Source: Clostridiales bacterium UBA1758 (GTDB lineage: Bacteria > Bacillota > Clostridia > Oscillospirales > UBA1758). Taken from it: DNA of 5,652 nucleotides. The notes under the pieces are model-generated. The model had not been told where the DNA came from and did not search any database. It worked only from the letters and a program-made list of their open reading frames with translations. Shown in pieces: positions 1-5,564 of the stretch. The stretch covers positions 1,453 to 7,104 of the forward strand of contig DCHG01000043.1 of NCBI GenBank assembly GCA_002315595.1. Reading direction: 5' to 3'. Both the position numbers and the translations under genes were made by a program. The number at the start of each line of letters is the position of its first letter. The stretch's first letter is position 1.

Positions 1-60
1 TCGCCTCGGAATGACATGATAAAACTGCACCAACCTCATCCACCGCACCACTGCCCACTC
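1..60. repeat. Fragment of small interspersed repeat at left window edge
   Basis: This non-coding 60 bases lies just downstream of the decoration gene stop codon. It contains TGATAAAACTGC at 17-28, which recurs as its exact reverse complement at 5641-5652, the last 12 bases of the window. It also contains AACCTCATCC at 32-41, a core shared with the repeats at 1302-1405 and 5565-5652. The first 16 bases end in CGGAATGACA, a string often seen in short repeats of clostridial genomes (recalled, not checked). No head-tail connector gene begins here, although one would be expected after the capsid genes. The repeat fragment is visible; membership of one family with the others is inference. Confidence 0.55.
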
Positions 61-408
61 TTACGGCAACTGGACTGCGGCGACCTTGATATTCGCGTCA
101 CTGCCGAAAATCAGGATCTCACCGTCGTTATCGTACATCCCGCTTTCGACGTTCAGCAGTCGCTTCTGCCCCGCATTCAGCGAAAATTCCAAGTCCGCCG
201 CGGCTGCCATGGGGCCGTTGCCCGCCTTGACGGTGACGGTCTTTGCCGTGCTTGCATGGGCGTTTTCGACGATGATCAGGAGTTTCTCGTCCTTGATATA
301 CTCCTGATTGATACTTGCGCCGTCGGTCGCGTCAACGGCGACCAGCGTCGGAAAAAACATCGCGTAGTTGCGTGAAAGGTTAATGGTGTTGATTTCTGTT
401 GCTGCCAT
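61..408 (-). CDS. Putative phage capsid decoration / head fibre-like protein
   Basis: A 115-residue protein directly after the major capsid gene. It has no signal peptide, membrane segment or cysteine. The composition suggests a small all-beta fold: a strand around residues 42-50 (KLLIIVENAH), then STAKTVTVKAG, a basic turn near QKRLL, and a terminal strand IKVAAVQLP. This pattern (a start like 'DATDGA', a 'vkN...kTVTV.AG' middle, a 'G.r.l.v..g.Y.ndG.i.i....n..vaav.L' end) matches small proteins that follow the capsid gene in many Firmicutes phages and are thought to decorate the head surface. The start at 408 is supported by an AGGAGG site at 419-424 with a 10-base spacer; the capsid stop codon TAA at 424-426 overlaps that site, so the two genes are co-transcribed. 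The decoration role is inferred from position and fold pattern; a minor structural protein is the alternative. Confidence 0.7.
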   Translation of the reverse strand: MAATEINTINLSRNYAMFFPTLVAVDATDGASINQEYIKDEKLLIIVENAHASTAKTVTVKAGNGPMAAAADLEFSLNAGQKRLLNVESGMYDNDGEILIFGSDANIKVAAVQLP

Positions 409-423
409 AGTTCTAATTCCTCC

Positions 424-1236
424 TTACTTGTGTGCCTTGATAACGTACAGTTCGTTCGGGCGAACGACCTTTGCGCCAAAGACGTTCAGCCCCTTCATTG
501 CGTCGCTGAACAGATCCTGCGGACGGTATGCCTCGACCTTGTCGATGCCGCCTGCAAAGGCGATCGCGCGTTTGGTACGCACCATCATGTAGTCGTCCGT
601 GTCGTCGTTATAAAGATTGTTGGAAACGCGGACGATGCAGTTGTCGTACATTCCGACGATCCCGCGGCTGATGAGGTCGGTGTTGTTGGTGTCAAGACCG
701 ATCAGGCTGGAACGGAAGAGATTGTAGACGAACGGCGAGAGGGTGATGGAAACCTCACTGTCCACGTCGACGTCGTTTTCACGCAGGGCAAGGATGGCGG
801 CGTCAATGGCGGCTTTGGCGTCCTCCGGCGAGTCGATTTGAAGCGAGGCGGACATCAGTCCGGCTTCTTCGGCAAGGCTTGCGACGTAAGAGTCGCGTTC
901 GCGTGCCATGAGGGCGATCGCCTCATCGAGCAGGGCTTCCATGACGCCCGGGACACTCTGTGCGCGGTCGATGTCGTCGATCATAAAGTTGAAATACTTC
1001 GCCTGATCGAGTTTGAGGTAGACCGAGGAATCGGGAACGACTTCGGGATCGCCGATCGAGGTGCCGTAGTAGTCCGAGATCGTGGGCTTGCCGATGCCGA
1101 GGATCTTGACCTCCGCACCTGCCTGCGCGTCGCCTTCGAACTGCTTCCAGCAGTCGTCCACCAGACGGCATTTCTTCTCCGTCCCAAGTTGAATGTACTT
1201 TGACCATACGGTCGGTTTGAAGTTCTGATAAGCCAT
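424..1236 (-). CDS. Major capsid protein, HK97 fold, P22 coat-like
   Basis: A 270-residue protein that should form the icosahedral shell. The order of features fits the HK97-fold coat proteins of clostridial prophages that resemble P22 coat protein: an N-terminal arm with FKPTVWSKYIQ, an acidic loop around residues 33-48 (FEGDAQAGAEVKILGIG), the YFNFMIDDIDRAQS segment at 81-94 leading into a long spine-type helix (about 98-125), a central domain with TLSPFVYNLFRSSL near 165-178, and a C-terminal part with RTKRAIAFAGGIDKVEAYRP and FGAKVVRPNELYV. It is shorter than P22 coat protein (about 430 residues), so the extra inserted domain of P22 is absent. It appears complete, with no frameshift. The start at 1236 has an AAGGAGA site at 1243-1249. 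There is no prohead protease nearby, consistent with P22-type assembly on a separate scaffold. The family assignment is from recalled patterns. Confidence 0.9.
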   Translation of the reverse strand: MAYQNFKPTVWSKYIQLGTEKKCRLVDDCWKQFEGDAQAGAEVKILGIGKPTISDYYGTSIGDPEVVPDSSVYLKLDQAKYFNFMIDDIDRAQSVPGVMEALLDEAIALMARERDSYVASLAEEAGLMSASLQIDSPEDAKAAIDAAILALRENDVDVDSEVSITLSPFVYNLFRSSLIGLDTNNTDLISRGIVGMYDNCIVRVSNNLYNDDTDDYMMVRTKRAIAFAGGIDKVEAYRPQDLFSDAMKGLNVFGAKVVRPNELYVIKAHK

Positions 1237-1301
1237 AAAATTTCTCCTTTTTTCGTGTTTTTGGTTGGTTTTTGTTCGTGTTTTGTGGATTAAACGGCGT
1301 T

Positions 1302-1405
1302 GACGGAAGATCCGTCGGGGACGATCTGTGCTCGTCCCCCGTAACCTTCCCCTTGTTTAAGGGGAAGGTGGCATTGCCAAAGGCAATGACGGATGAGGTT
1401 ATGAA
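1302..1405. repeat. REP-like repeat of four tandem hairpins
   Basis: This element fills most of the 183-base gap between scaffold and capsid genes (1237-1419). Four perfect stems lie side by side: 1302-1307 with 1311-1316 (GACGGA), 1317-1324 with 1332-1339 (GGGGACGA), 1345-1354 with 1359-1368 (CCTTCCCCTT, 4-base loop), and 1372-1378 with 1382-1388 (CATTGCC, 3-base loop). The tail at 1385-1405 occurs as an exact 21-base reverse complement at 5580-5600, and a hairpin with GGGACGAT in its stem is also present there. The CCTTCCCC stem followed by a GACGGATGAGG motif resembles interspersed repeats common in Clostridia. No transposase is present. In the late mRNA these hairpins would lie between the scaffold stop and the capsid ribosome site; an effect on mRNA stability or termination is possible but not shown. 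The remaining bases, 1250-1290, are an unstructured A-rich leader on the mRNA strand. Confidence 0.85.
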
Positions 1406-1419
1406 CCCCGTCGCCACCC

Positions 1420-1983
1420 TTACCCGCGTCCCCACTTTGCCATGCTTTCGCGCACGCGTCTAAATACCCGCGGGTCGGAAAGTTCCGCGTCGGTCAGCCG
1501 GTCGACCTCCTCGGCGGAATAAAAACCGTGCTCGACGTTGTCACCCGCCCCAGCCGAGCCCATCGAGGGCGGCATTTCGTGGGCGAGTTTCGCGTCGTAG
1601 GCGGCGGCAGCCTCGTATCCGAGGACGGGATCGAGGGCAAAACCTGCGCCCTCTGCGGCTGCCATAATGCGCAAAAAACTCTCTCCAAGCGCGGTCAGAT
1701 CCTTCGCCTCCACCTCCGGGTGTGCCGCCCGAATGGCTTCGAGATCGCGCCTGAACACGCTGTCCGCGATAATTCCGCGGGCGAGCGCGATTTCCGGCGA
1801 AGCCGCTTTTTCGGCTTCGAATTTCGCCCTTGCTTTCGCCTCCGCCTCCCGTCGCACTCTTGCGAATGCCGCGTCGGTTTCCGGCGTCTGCGCGGGTGAA
1901 GTGTCGGGGCGGGCGACTTCCCCGTTTTCGCCCGAAGTATTCAAATTTGACGTATTTTCCGTCGAAACCGTGTTTTCAGCCAT
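1420..1983 (-). CDS. Phage capsid scaffolding protein
   Basis: A 187-residue, highly charged, cysteine-free protein. Residues 1-35 are polar and probably disordered (Ser/Thr/Asn/Glu rich). Residues 38-62 form a strongly charged helix (FARVRREAEAKARAKFEAEK) typical of phage scaffolds. The middle, 64-135, is helical and Ala-rich. The C-terminal end has a short helical pair with LTDAELSDPRVFRRVRESMAKW, resembling the basic coat-binding end of scaffolds. It lies directly before the major capsid gene, the usual scaffold position. The reading frame is open further upstream to 2094, but the ATG at 1981-1983 is chosen because GGAGG lies six bases before it and because the longer form would run well into the preceding gene. 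It begins one base after the preceding stop codon, so translation is likely coupled. Function comes from composition and position; scaffolds diverge fast, so sequence similarity is weak evidence. Confidence 0.82.
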   Translation of the reverse strand: MAENTVSTENTSNLNTSGENGEVARPDTSPAQTPETDAAFARVRREAEAKARAKFEAEKAASPEIALARGIIADSVFRRDLEAIRAAHPEVEAKDLTALGESFLRIMAAAEGAGFALDPVLGYEAAAAYDAKLAHEMPPSMGSAGAGDNVEHGFYSAEEVDRLTDAELSDPRVFRRVRESMAKWGRG

Positions 1984-1984
1984 T

Positions 1985-3472
1985 TTATACCTCCAAAATG
2001 TTTTCGGAAACAAATCCTGCGTTTGCGGCTCGTTTCGCCAAAATTTCGCGTAATTTGCGTCTTGGTGCGGCAGAGTCGCGTTCCAGCGACGCAACGTATT
2101 CTTCGAAACTGATCACGCCGGAACTGAACAAATTCTCCATGGCGCGTTCCTCGGCATAGCGGTCGAAGGCGGTCGCGGGCGTGACCTCAACGGTGACGTC
2201 GAGCCTGACCTGACCGATGACCTCCGGCGGCAAAAACCTGCCCTCGGCGGTGACAACCCCGTTCGGATGGTAGGCTCGCCACAGTTCCAAAAGGATCTCG
2301 CCGCACTGTTCAACGAAGTTTTTATACGCCGCCATCGGTCCCGAAAGTTGAATTCTTGCCGCCTCACGGACGGCGATAATGGCGGTTCCGGATGCCTTTT
2401 CGGGATCGATTTCGCCGGTTGCGGCGTCCGAAGCCCCCGCAAGTTCCCTCGATCGGGTGACGATATCGCCGACCAGACTGTACGCCATCGGGTTGATCTG
2501 CGCCGGTTGCAGGTACGCGACCATTCTGCCCACGTCGCCCGCCGCCATATCGCGGACGGCGATCTTGGAGCCGACCTTGCCGAGTTCGTTCGGGTTGGTG
2601 ATTTCACCCGTTGGCGTGACCGCACAAAACACGACCGCCAGCATATCCATGCCGTAGTCGATGCCGGCGTAACGACGCCAGTCGGCGGGGATTTTGAAGT
2701 CGTCCTCGACGTGAATACCACGGCTCCACTCGCCGAAAAATCTGCCCGCGTTGATATCCCAATCGCCCAAAAGCAGGGCTTTTTTCTCGATTTCGGGCAG
2801 ATTTTCAAGCCGTTTCAGGTACGCCTTATCGCTCTGCATTAGGAACAAATTATCCTTTGCAAAAGCAGGAATAAACCGTCTTGTGCCGTTTTTGGTAACA
2901 ATTTTTCGGTTTGCGATCCCAGCGTCGATGAAGCGTTTTTTCACCCACGAATGACCGGGCCCGCCCGGATTGGTGGTGGATTTCATCGCCTTTGGAAAGT
3001 CGTTCGCGCCACGAAGTCGGCTCATCAAATAGAGGTAACTTCGTTCGGGAAAATGCGTCAATTCGTCAAATCGGATCAGGTCGTACTCGGCGGACTGATA
3101 GCGCATGGCGTCCTCCGGCGAGTCGCAAAAGCCGAAATCCAGCGTCGAGCCGTTCGCAAACCGCCCCTGCCGTTTCGCCGGCGAATACTCCCAAAGATCC
3201 CGCGGAAAAATGCGGTTTGCCGTCCGAATAAGCGTCATTTCGAGTTCCGGCATCGTCCGCCGAAGCACCAACTGGCGCGAGCCGGGGTATTTCAGCGCAT
3301 AGACGAGAGCGTCGACCATTTGACCGTGGCTCTTGCCGCCTCCCGCCGCCCCGCCGAACAGGATTTCGTCCTCGGTCGCCTCGATGAAATCGCATTGTTG
3401 TTCCGTGACGAAAAGTTCGTAAATTCCGTTGTGATCGGTCGAATAATTCGTTTTCAGTTTGTTTTCGTTCAT
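1985..3472 (-). CDS. Chimera: truncated large terminase fused to portal C-terminus
   Basis: A 495-residue open frame whose two halves belong to different proteins. Residues 1-290 are a large terminase (DNA-packaging motor): Q-motif-like TEQQCDFIEA (23-32), Walker A GGAAGGGKS (40-48), Walker B DLIRFDEL (131-138), coupling-type motif STTNPGG (165-171), and the first acidic nuclease motif GIDYGMD (270-276). The nuclease domain then stops: the expected later strands and remaining metal-binding acidic residues are missing. From about 292 the sequence reads like the C-terminal part of a P22-type portal: NELGKVGSKIAVRDMA, RMVAYLQPAQINP, a TRSRELAGASDAATGE stretch, SGTAIIAVRE, and a tail with FSSGVISFEEYVASL and a basic end. 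No other portal gene is present. The start at 3472 overlaps the terS stop (ATGA) and has only a weak ribosome site, suggesting coupled translation. The most likely cause is an in-frame deletion; a misassembly is possible. Nuclease and portal functions are probably both lost. Confidence 0.82.
   Translation of the reverse strand: MNENKLKTNYSTDHNGIYELFVTEQQCDFIEATEDEILFGGAAGGGKSHGQMVDALVYALKYPGSRQLVLRRTMPELEMTLIRTANRIFPRDLWEYSPAKRQGRFANGSTLDFGFCDSPEDAMRYQSAEYDLIRFDELTHFPERSYLYLMSRLRGANDFPKAMKSTTNPGGPGHSWVKKRFIDAGIANRKIVTKNGTRRFIPAFAKDNLFLMQSDKAYLKRLENLPEIEKKALLLGDWDINAGRFFGEWSRGIHVEDDFKIPADWRRYAGIDYGMDMLAVVFCAVTPTGEITNPNELGKVGSKIAVRDMAAGDVGRMVAYLQPAQINPMAYSLVGDIVTRSRELAGASDAATGEIDPEKASGTAIIAVREAARIQLSGPMAAYKNFVEQCGEILLELWRAYHPNGVVTAEGRFLPPEVIGQVRLDVTVEVTPATAFDRYAEERAMENLFSSGVISFEEYVASLERDSAAPRRKLREILAKRAANAGFVSENILEV
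1990..1994 (-). promoter_or_regulatory. Ribosome binding site that fixes the scaffold start
   Basis: On the minus strand GGAGG is followed by TATAAA and then ATG (start at 1983). It lies inside the last codons of the preceding chimera gene, whose TAA stop is at 1985-1987. It rules out the longer start at 2094. Confidence 0.85.
2585..2610 (-). other. Approximate junction between terminase and portal sequence
   Basis: The join lies near codons 288-296 (TPTGEITNPNEL). Upstream, AVVFCAVTPTGEI fits the nuclease strand that follows the first catalytic Asp; a terminase of this family would continue with a 'YvYREly'-like segment. Downstream, NPNELGKVGSK fits a portal segment. No repeat or hairpin is visible at the join. 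The exact base cannot be set without intact relatives. Confidence 0.6.
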
Positions 3473-3786
3473 CTTTTCTTTGCGTCCCTGATCACGCGAA
3501 CAATGACTTCACGCGTCGGTCTTGTGTCATTTTTGTCGATGCCCGCGATCTCGGCGGCGGTTTTCAGTGCCTGCGCAGGCACGCCGCCGTTCATCGCAAG
3601 GTCAACGAGTGCGCGCCGTTGCAGGCATTCGGCGATCCGGCACGCACGGTCAACACCGGGATCTCGACGGGCTTCGTCGAGTTCCTCCGGCGTGATGCCT
3701 TCTGACGCGCAGAAGCCATCAAAAGACGGAAACTCGCCCTCAGTCGGCGCAAAATATTCGATGATTTTCTCCGTGAGCCTGTCCAT
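3469..3786 (-). CDS. Phage terminase small subunit-like protein
   Basis: A 105-residue, mostly helical protein that would recognise phage DNA and recruit the large terminase. The block EFPSFDGFCASEGITPEEL (residues 18-36) resembles the N-terminal DNA-binding region of small terminases from clostridial prophages. It is followed by a helix with DRACRIAECLQRRALVDLAMNGG, and by a segment ending in AAEIAGIDKND before a short basic C-terminus. Its position immediately before the large terminase, with an ATGA stop/start overlap at 3469-3472, is the standard arrangement. The start at 3786 is preceded by AAAGGGGG at 3793-3800. The length is in the usual range for this protein type and no damage is visible. 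Small terminases are poorly conserved, so the call rests strongly on context. Confidence 0.8.
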   Translation of the reverse strand: MDRLTEKIIEYFAPTEGEFPSFDGFCASEGITPEELDEARRDPGVDRACRIAECLQRRALVDLAMNGGVPAQALKTAAEIAGIDKNDTRPTREVIVRVIRDAKKR

Positions 3787-3806
3787 CTCCGTCCCCCTTT
3801 CGTGCT

Positions 3807-3818
3807 ATTATCGTACCA
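3807..3818 (-). promoter_or_regulatory. Possible extended -10 promoter for the phage operon
   Basis: The minus strand reads TGGTACGATAAT here, i.e. TGn followed by TACGAT, an extended -10 pattern. It lies just after a terminator-like hairpin and would give a short leader that still contains the terS ribosome site. No good -35 hexamer is found 16-18 bases upstream, so this is tentative. Confidence 0.35.
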
Positions 3819-3821
3819 CCC

Positions 3822-3865
3822 CGAAAGCAAAATCGCCCGCAGTGTTTTTGCACCGCAGGCGATTT
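3822..3865 (-). terminator. Terminator-like hairpin upstream of terS
   Basis: On the minus strand, 3865-3851 pairs with 3844-3830 in a 15-base-pair stem around a six-base loop (CAAAAA), followed by TTGCTTT. The stem is complete only in minus-strand RNA, where it includes two G-U pairs; in plus-strand RNA the same positions would be C-A mismatches. This suggests the structure serves minus-strand transcription. It would end a transcript arriving from the right, before the phage operon. The U-tract is interrupted by GC, so termination may be incomplete. Confidence 0.55.
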
Positions 3866-4042
3866 GAAGCAGAAACTTTTTCATCGTTGATTGATCTTGT
3901 TTGTTCGTATTTCGTGAAAATTTGGTTACCGATTTAGATGTTATGAAGGATTTCGCACTACACTTCGTCCCTCAAATCATCGTCCAACGTCTCGTCGTGT
4001 GTAAAGTTCTTCCCCTTTTCACTATTTTTACATTCCTGAAAT
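3866..4042. other. Intergenic stretch without a supported gene
   Basis: Together with the hairpins on each side this belongs to a 367-base gene-free interval (3787-4153) between the transporter and the phage operon. Minus-strand coding potential is limited to an open frame ending at a TAG at 3958-3960. That frame runs back through the transporter terminator and has no ribosome site, so it is not called. The plus strand near 3942-3980 (AAGGATTTCGCACTACACTTCG and onward) faintly resembles a worn copy of a clostridial interspersed repeat, but this cannot be established here. No tRNA or attachment-site duplication was recognised. Confidence 0.5.
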
Positions 4043-4084
4043 AAATACAAAAAACCCGTACTTTTCGTCGAAAAGTACGGGTTT
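4043..4084 (-). terminator. Strong intrinsic terminator of the transporter gene
   Basis: A perfect 16-base inverted repeat (4052-4067 with 4069-4084, AAACCCGTACTTTTCG) is followed on the minus strand by a run of six T and a T-rich tail. It starts 70 bases after the transporter stop codon and matches a classic Rho-independent terminator. On the plus strand the hairpin is followed only by TTTCC, so it acts mainly for the minus strand. Confidence 0.92.
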
Positions 4085-4153
4085 CCAATCAAAAATATTA
4101 CCCTAATAAAAAACTCGAAAAATCGTCTTCTGTAAAGCAAATTCCCTTTACGC

Positions 4154-5503
4154 TCATTTGTTCATCAATTCCGCGTCTTCACGAAATCTCGGATCGATCT
4201 TCTTGTAAATCAGCCCCAAATACAGCGTAATCAGCCCGAAAATGACGCCTTTCGTGGTGGTCAAATACTGTGACGCGCTGAACGGAAGCCCGAAAATCGT
4301 CGTTTCAAACTTCGACATAAACACAAAATACCATGTGCCGAACGCAAGTCCGAGAAGTGCCCCGACATTTGCGGCGACGTTCCAAAACACGATGTACTGG
4401 TCCTGATCCTTCTCCGGCAGGCAAAGGTAGAACAAATTCGAGTACGACAGACTCAGCCCGACGCAGTTGAAGCCCTGAACAATGGACACAATGATGAACA
4501 CATTCGGGGTGTATTTCGTGGTAAAAGCGTCGCCGAATTCGACCAATGCGGTGAAAATAAAGGTGAAAATCATGACCGGCGTCCACGAAAAACGGTTAAT
4601 CGCCCGCCGCCAGTACTTCATCACAAGAAATGCGCTCAGGCAATAGGCGATCGTCTGGGTGCTGATGACGAGAAAACTGAACCCGGCAGTGTCGATGAGG
4701 TAGTAGTTCCAGGTCGCCGAGTTGATGTTCGAGTTGAACTGCCAAACGACGTTGATCACGGCGGTCATCATGAAAAGTTTGTTTTTGATCGGGATGCGGA
4801 ACACGTCGGCAAGATTGGTTTTCTTTGAATATTTATACGGAAATTCTTTGGCGCGCAGGAAGAGGATCATGCCCGAAATGCAATAGATCGCATACGCCAC
4901 GAAGCGCAGGATCGTCAGGATCGTGAGTTGTTGCGGGCTTCCCGCAAGGCGGTCGGTGATGAAGCAGGAGATCAAAAGGCTGACGATATTGCTGCCCGCC
5001 GCAATCAACTGCTGATAGGAAAAGAAGGAACTTCTGACCTTTTCGGGATAGAAATTCGCGTGCCACGGGGTGCAACCCGAACCGAGCAACGCGTTGGAGA
5101 TATTGCCCGCAAGAATACAGACGATAAACCAAAAAATACGCGTGTCGTTGGATTTCGTCAGCATCGGGATGACGGTCGTACCTAGGGTAATCGTTGTATA
5201 ATAAAATAGATGATTGAATAATAATAAGTATCGTCGGGACTTGAAATGTCGCAGAATGGCAGGCGAGAAAATCCCGAAAAACCAGGCGATGTAAGGCGCA
5301 AGGCTGATGACGCTGACGCTGACGATGTCGATACCGTTGGCGGCGAGGTAGCCGGTGTAAAAAACGCCGGTCGAAAGGACGTTGGCGATCGTCGCCATGA
5401 AGGAGTTCATCAAAAGATACGATCGTCCTGCGCCCATCTCATCGCGGAAGTGAAAGGTGGCGCAAAAGTCCGATTCGCGGAATTTCTGCCTCAAAGACTT
5501 CAT
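4154..5503 (-). CDS. Major facilitator superfamily (MFS) transporter
   Basis: A 449-residue inner-membrane protein with about 12 predicted helices, near residues 29-50, 60-82, 92-114, 122-140, 160-182, 192-216, 241-258, 267-296, 308-326, 332-355, 372-395 and 416-433. The cytoplasmic loop after helix 2 (SPAILRHFKSRR, 80-91) sits where MFS motif A lies but is diverged. The loop after helix 4 (FYPEKVRSSFFSYQQ, 151-165) matches the 'P.e.R..~' segment common in MFS proteins, and a central charged loop at 217-241 separates two six-helix halves. The substrate cannot be told from sequence; relatives in gut Clostridia are mostly uncharacterised. The start at 5503 is chosen because GGAGG lies six bases upstream; the frame stays open to 5599, but that extension (MTDEVMKDAG...) is translated from a repeat. 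A dedicated terminator follows, so it is a single-gene unit, probably host chromosomal rather than phage. Confidence 0.88.
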   Translation of the reverse strand: MKSLRQKFRESDFCATFHFRDEMGAGRSYLLMNSFMATIANVLSTGVFYTGYLAANGIDIVSVSVISLAPYIAWFFGIFSPAILRHFKSRRYLLLFNHLFYYTTITLGTTVIPMLTKSNDTRIFWFIVCILAGNISNALLGSGCTPWHANFYPEKVRSSFFSYQQLIAAGSNIVSLLISCFITDRLAGSPQQLTILTILRFVAYAIYCISGMILFLRAKEFPYKYSKKTNLADVFRIPIKNKLFMMTAVINVVWQFNSNINSATWNYYLIDTAGFSFLVISTQTIAYCLSAFLVMKYWRRAINRFSWTPVMIFTFIFTALVEFGDAFTTKYTPNVFIIVSIVQGFNCVGLSLSYSNLFYLCLPEKDQDQYIVFWNVAANVGALLGLAFGTWYFVFMSKFETTIFGLPFSASQYLTTTKGVIFGLITLYLGLIYKKIDPRFREDAELMNK

Positions 5504-5509
5504 AAAAAG

Positions 5510-5514
5510 CCTCC
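5510..5514 (-). promoter_or_regulatory. Ribosome binding site that fixes the transporter start
   Basis: GGAGG followed by CTTTTT and ATG on the minus strand. It supports a start at 5503 rather than at the upstream in-frame ATG at 5599, which lies in repeat sequence and has no such site. Confidence 0.85.
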
Positions 5515-5564
5515 AAAAGTGTATTTTTAGGAGTTTTGTCGGTTGGAATAGGCGGCGTGCGAAT

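Larger units (their letters stand above)
61..3830 (-). mobile_element. Partial, probably defective prophage: packaging and capsid module
   Basis: Five consecutive minus-strand genes encode, in order, a small terminase, a terminase-portal chimera, a scaffold, a major capsid protein and a decoration-like protein. This is the order of the head module of many tailed-phage prophages, with the portal reduced to a C-terminal remnant fused to the terminase. The genes abut or overlap, which indicates one late operon. No integrase, lysogeny, connector, tail or lysis genes are in the window, and no attachment sites could be identified. The element borders a transporter operon on one side and repeat sequence on the other. 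The boundaries given are those of the recognisable phage genes plus the leader hairpin, not proven element ends. Confidence 0.85.

Noticed and set aside
430..1203. Plus-strand frame of 257 residues opposite the capsid gene
   Set aside because: It mirrors the codon pattern of the capsid gene and has no motif of its own; the minus-strand product is clearly a capsid protein.
1302..1405. CRISPR array as an explanation for the tandem hairpins
   Set aside because: The four stems differ in sequence and size, and there are no equal repeats separated by spacers.
923..1435. Minus-strand frame covering the hairpin repeat and the start of the capsid gene in another frame
   Set aside because: Its coding sequence is repeat DNA followed by out-of-frame capsid sequence.
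3591..3884. Minus-strand frame starting MKKFLLQIACGAKTL upstream of and overlapping terS
   Set aside because: It has no ribosome site, includes the terminator-like hairpin as coding sequence, and runs into the small terminase in another frame. The terS frame has a ribosome site and family similarity.
2951..3937. Long plus-strand frame (328 residues) opposite terminase and terS
   Set aside because: It is antisense to two recognisable phage genes, has arginine-rich composition typical of a shadow frame, and no ribosome site was seen.
4052..4084. The perfect 16-base inverted repeat as an attachment site or operator
   Set aside because: The T-run on the minus strand and its position 70 bases after the transporter stop codon fit an intrinsic terminator better; no second copy is present.
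3958..4140. Minus-strand 60-residue frame ending in an acidic tail (THDETLDDDLRDEV)
   Set aside because: It runs through the strong transporter terminator and lacks a ribosome site. The acidic tail might be the end of a lost gene, but nothing else supports this.
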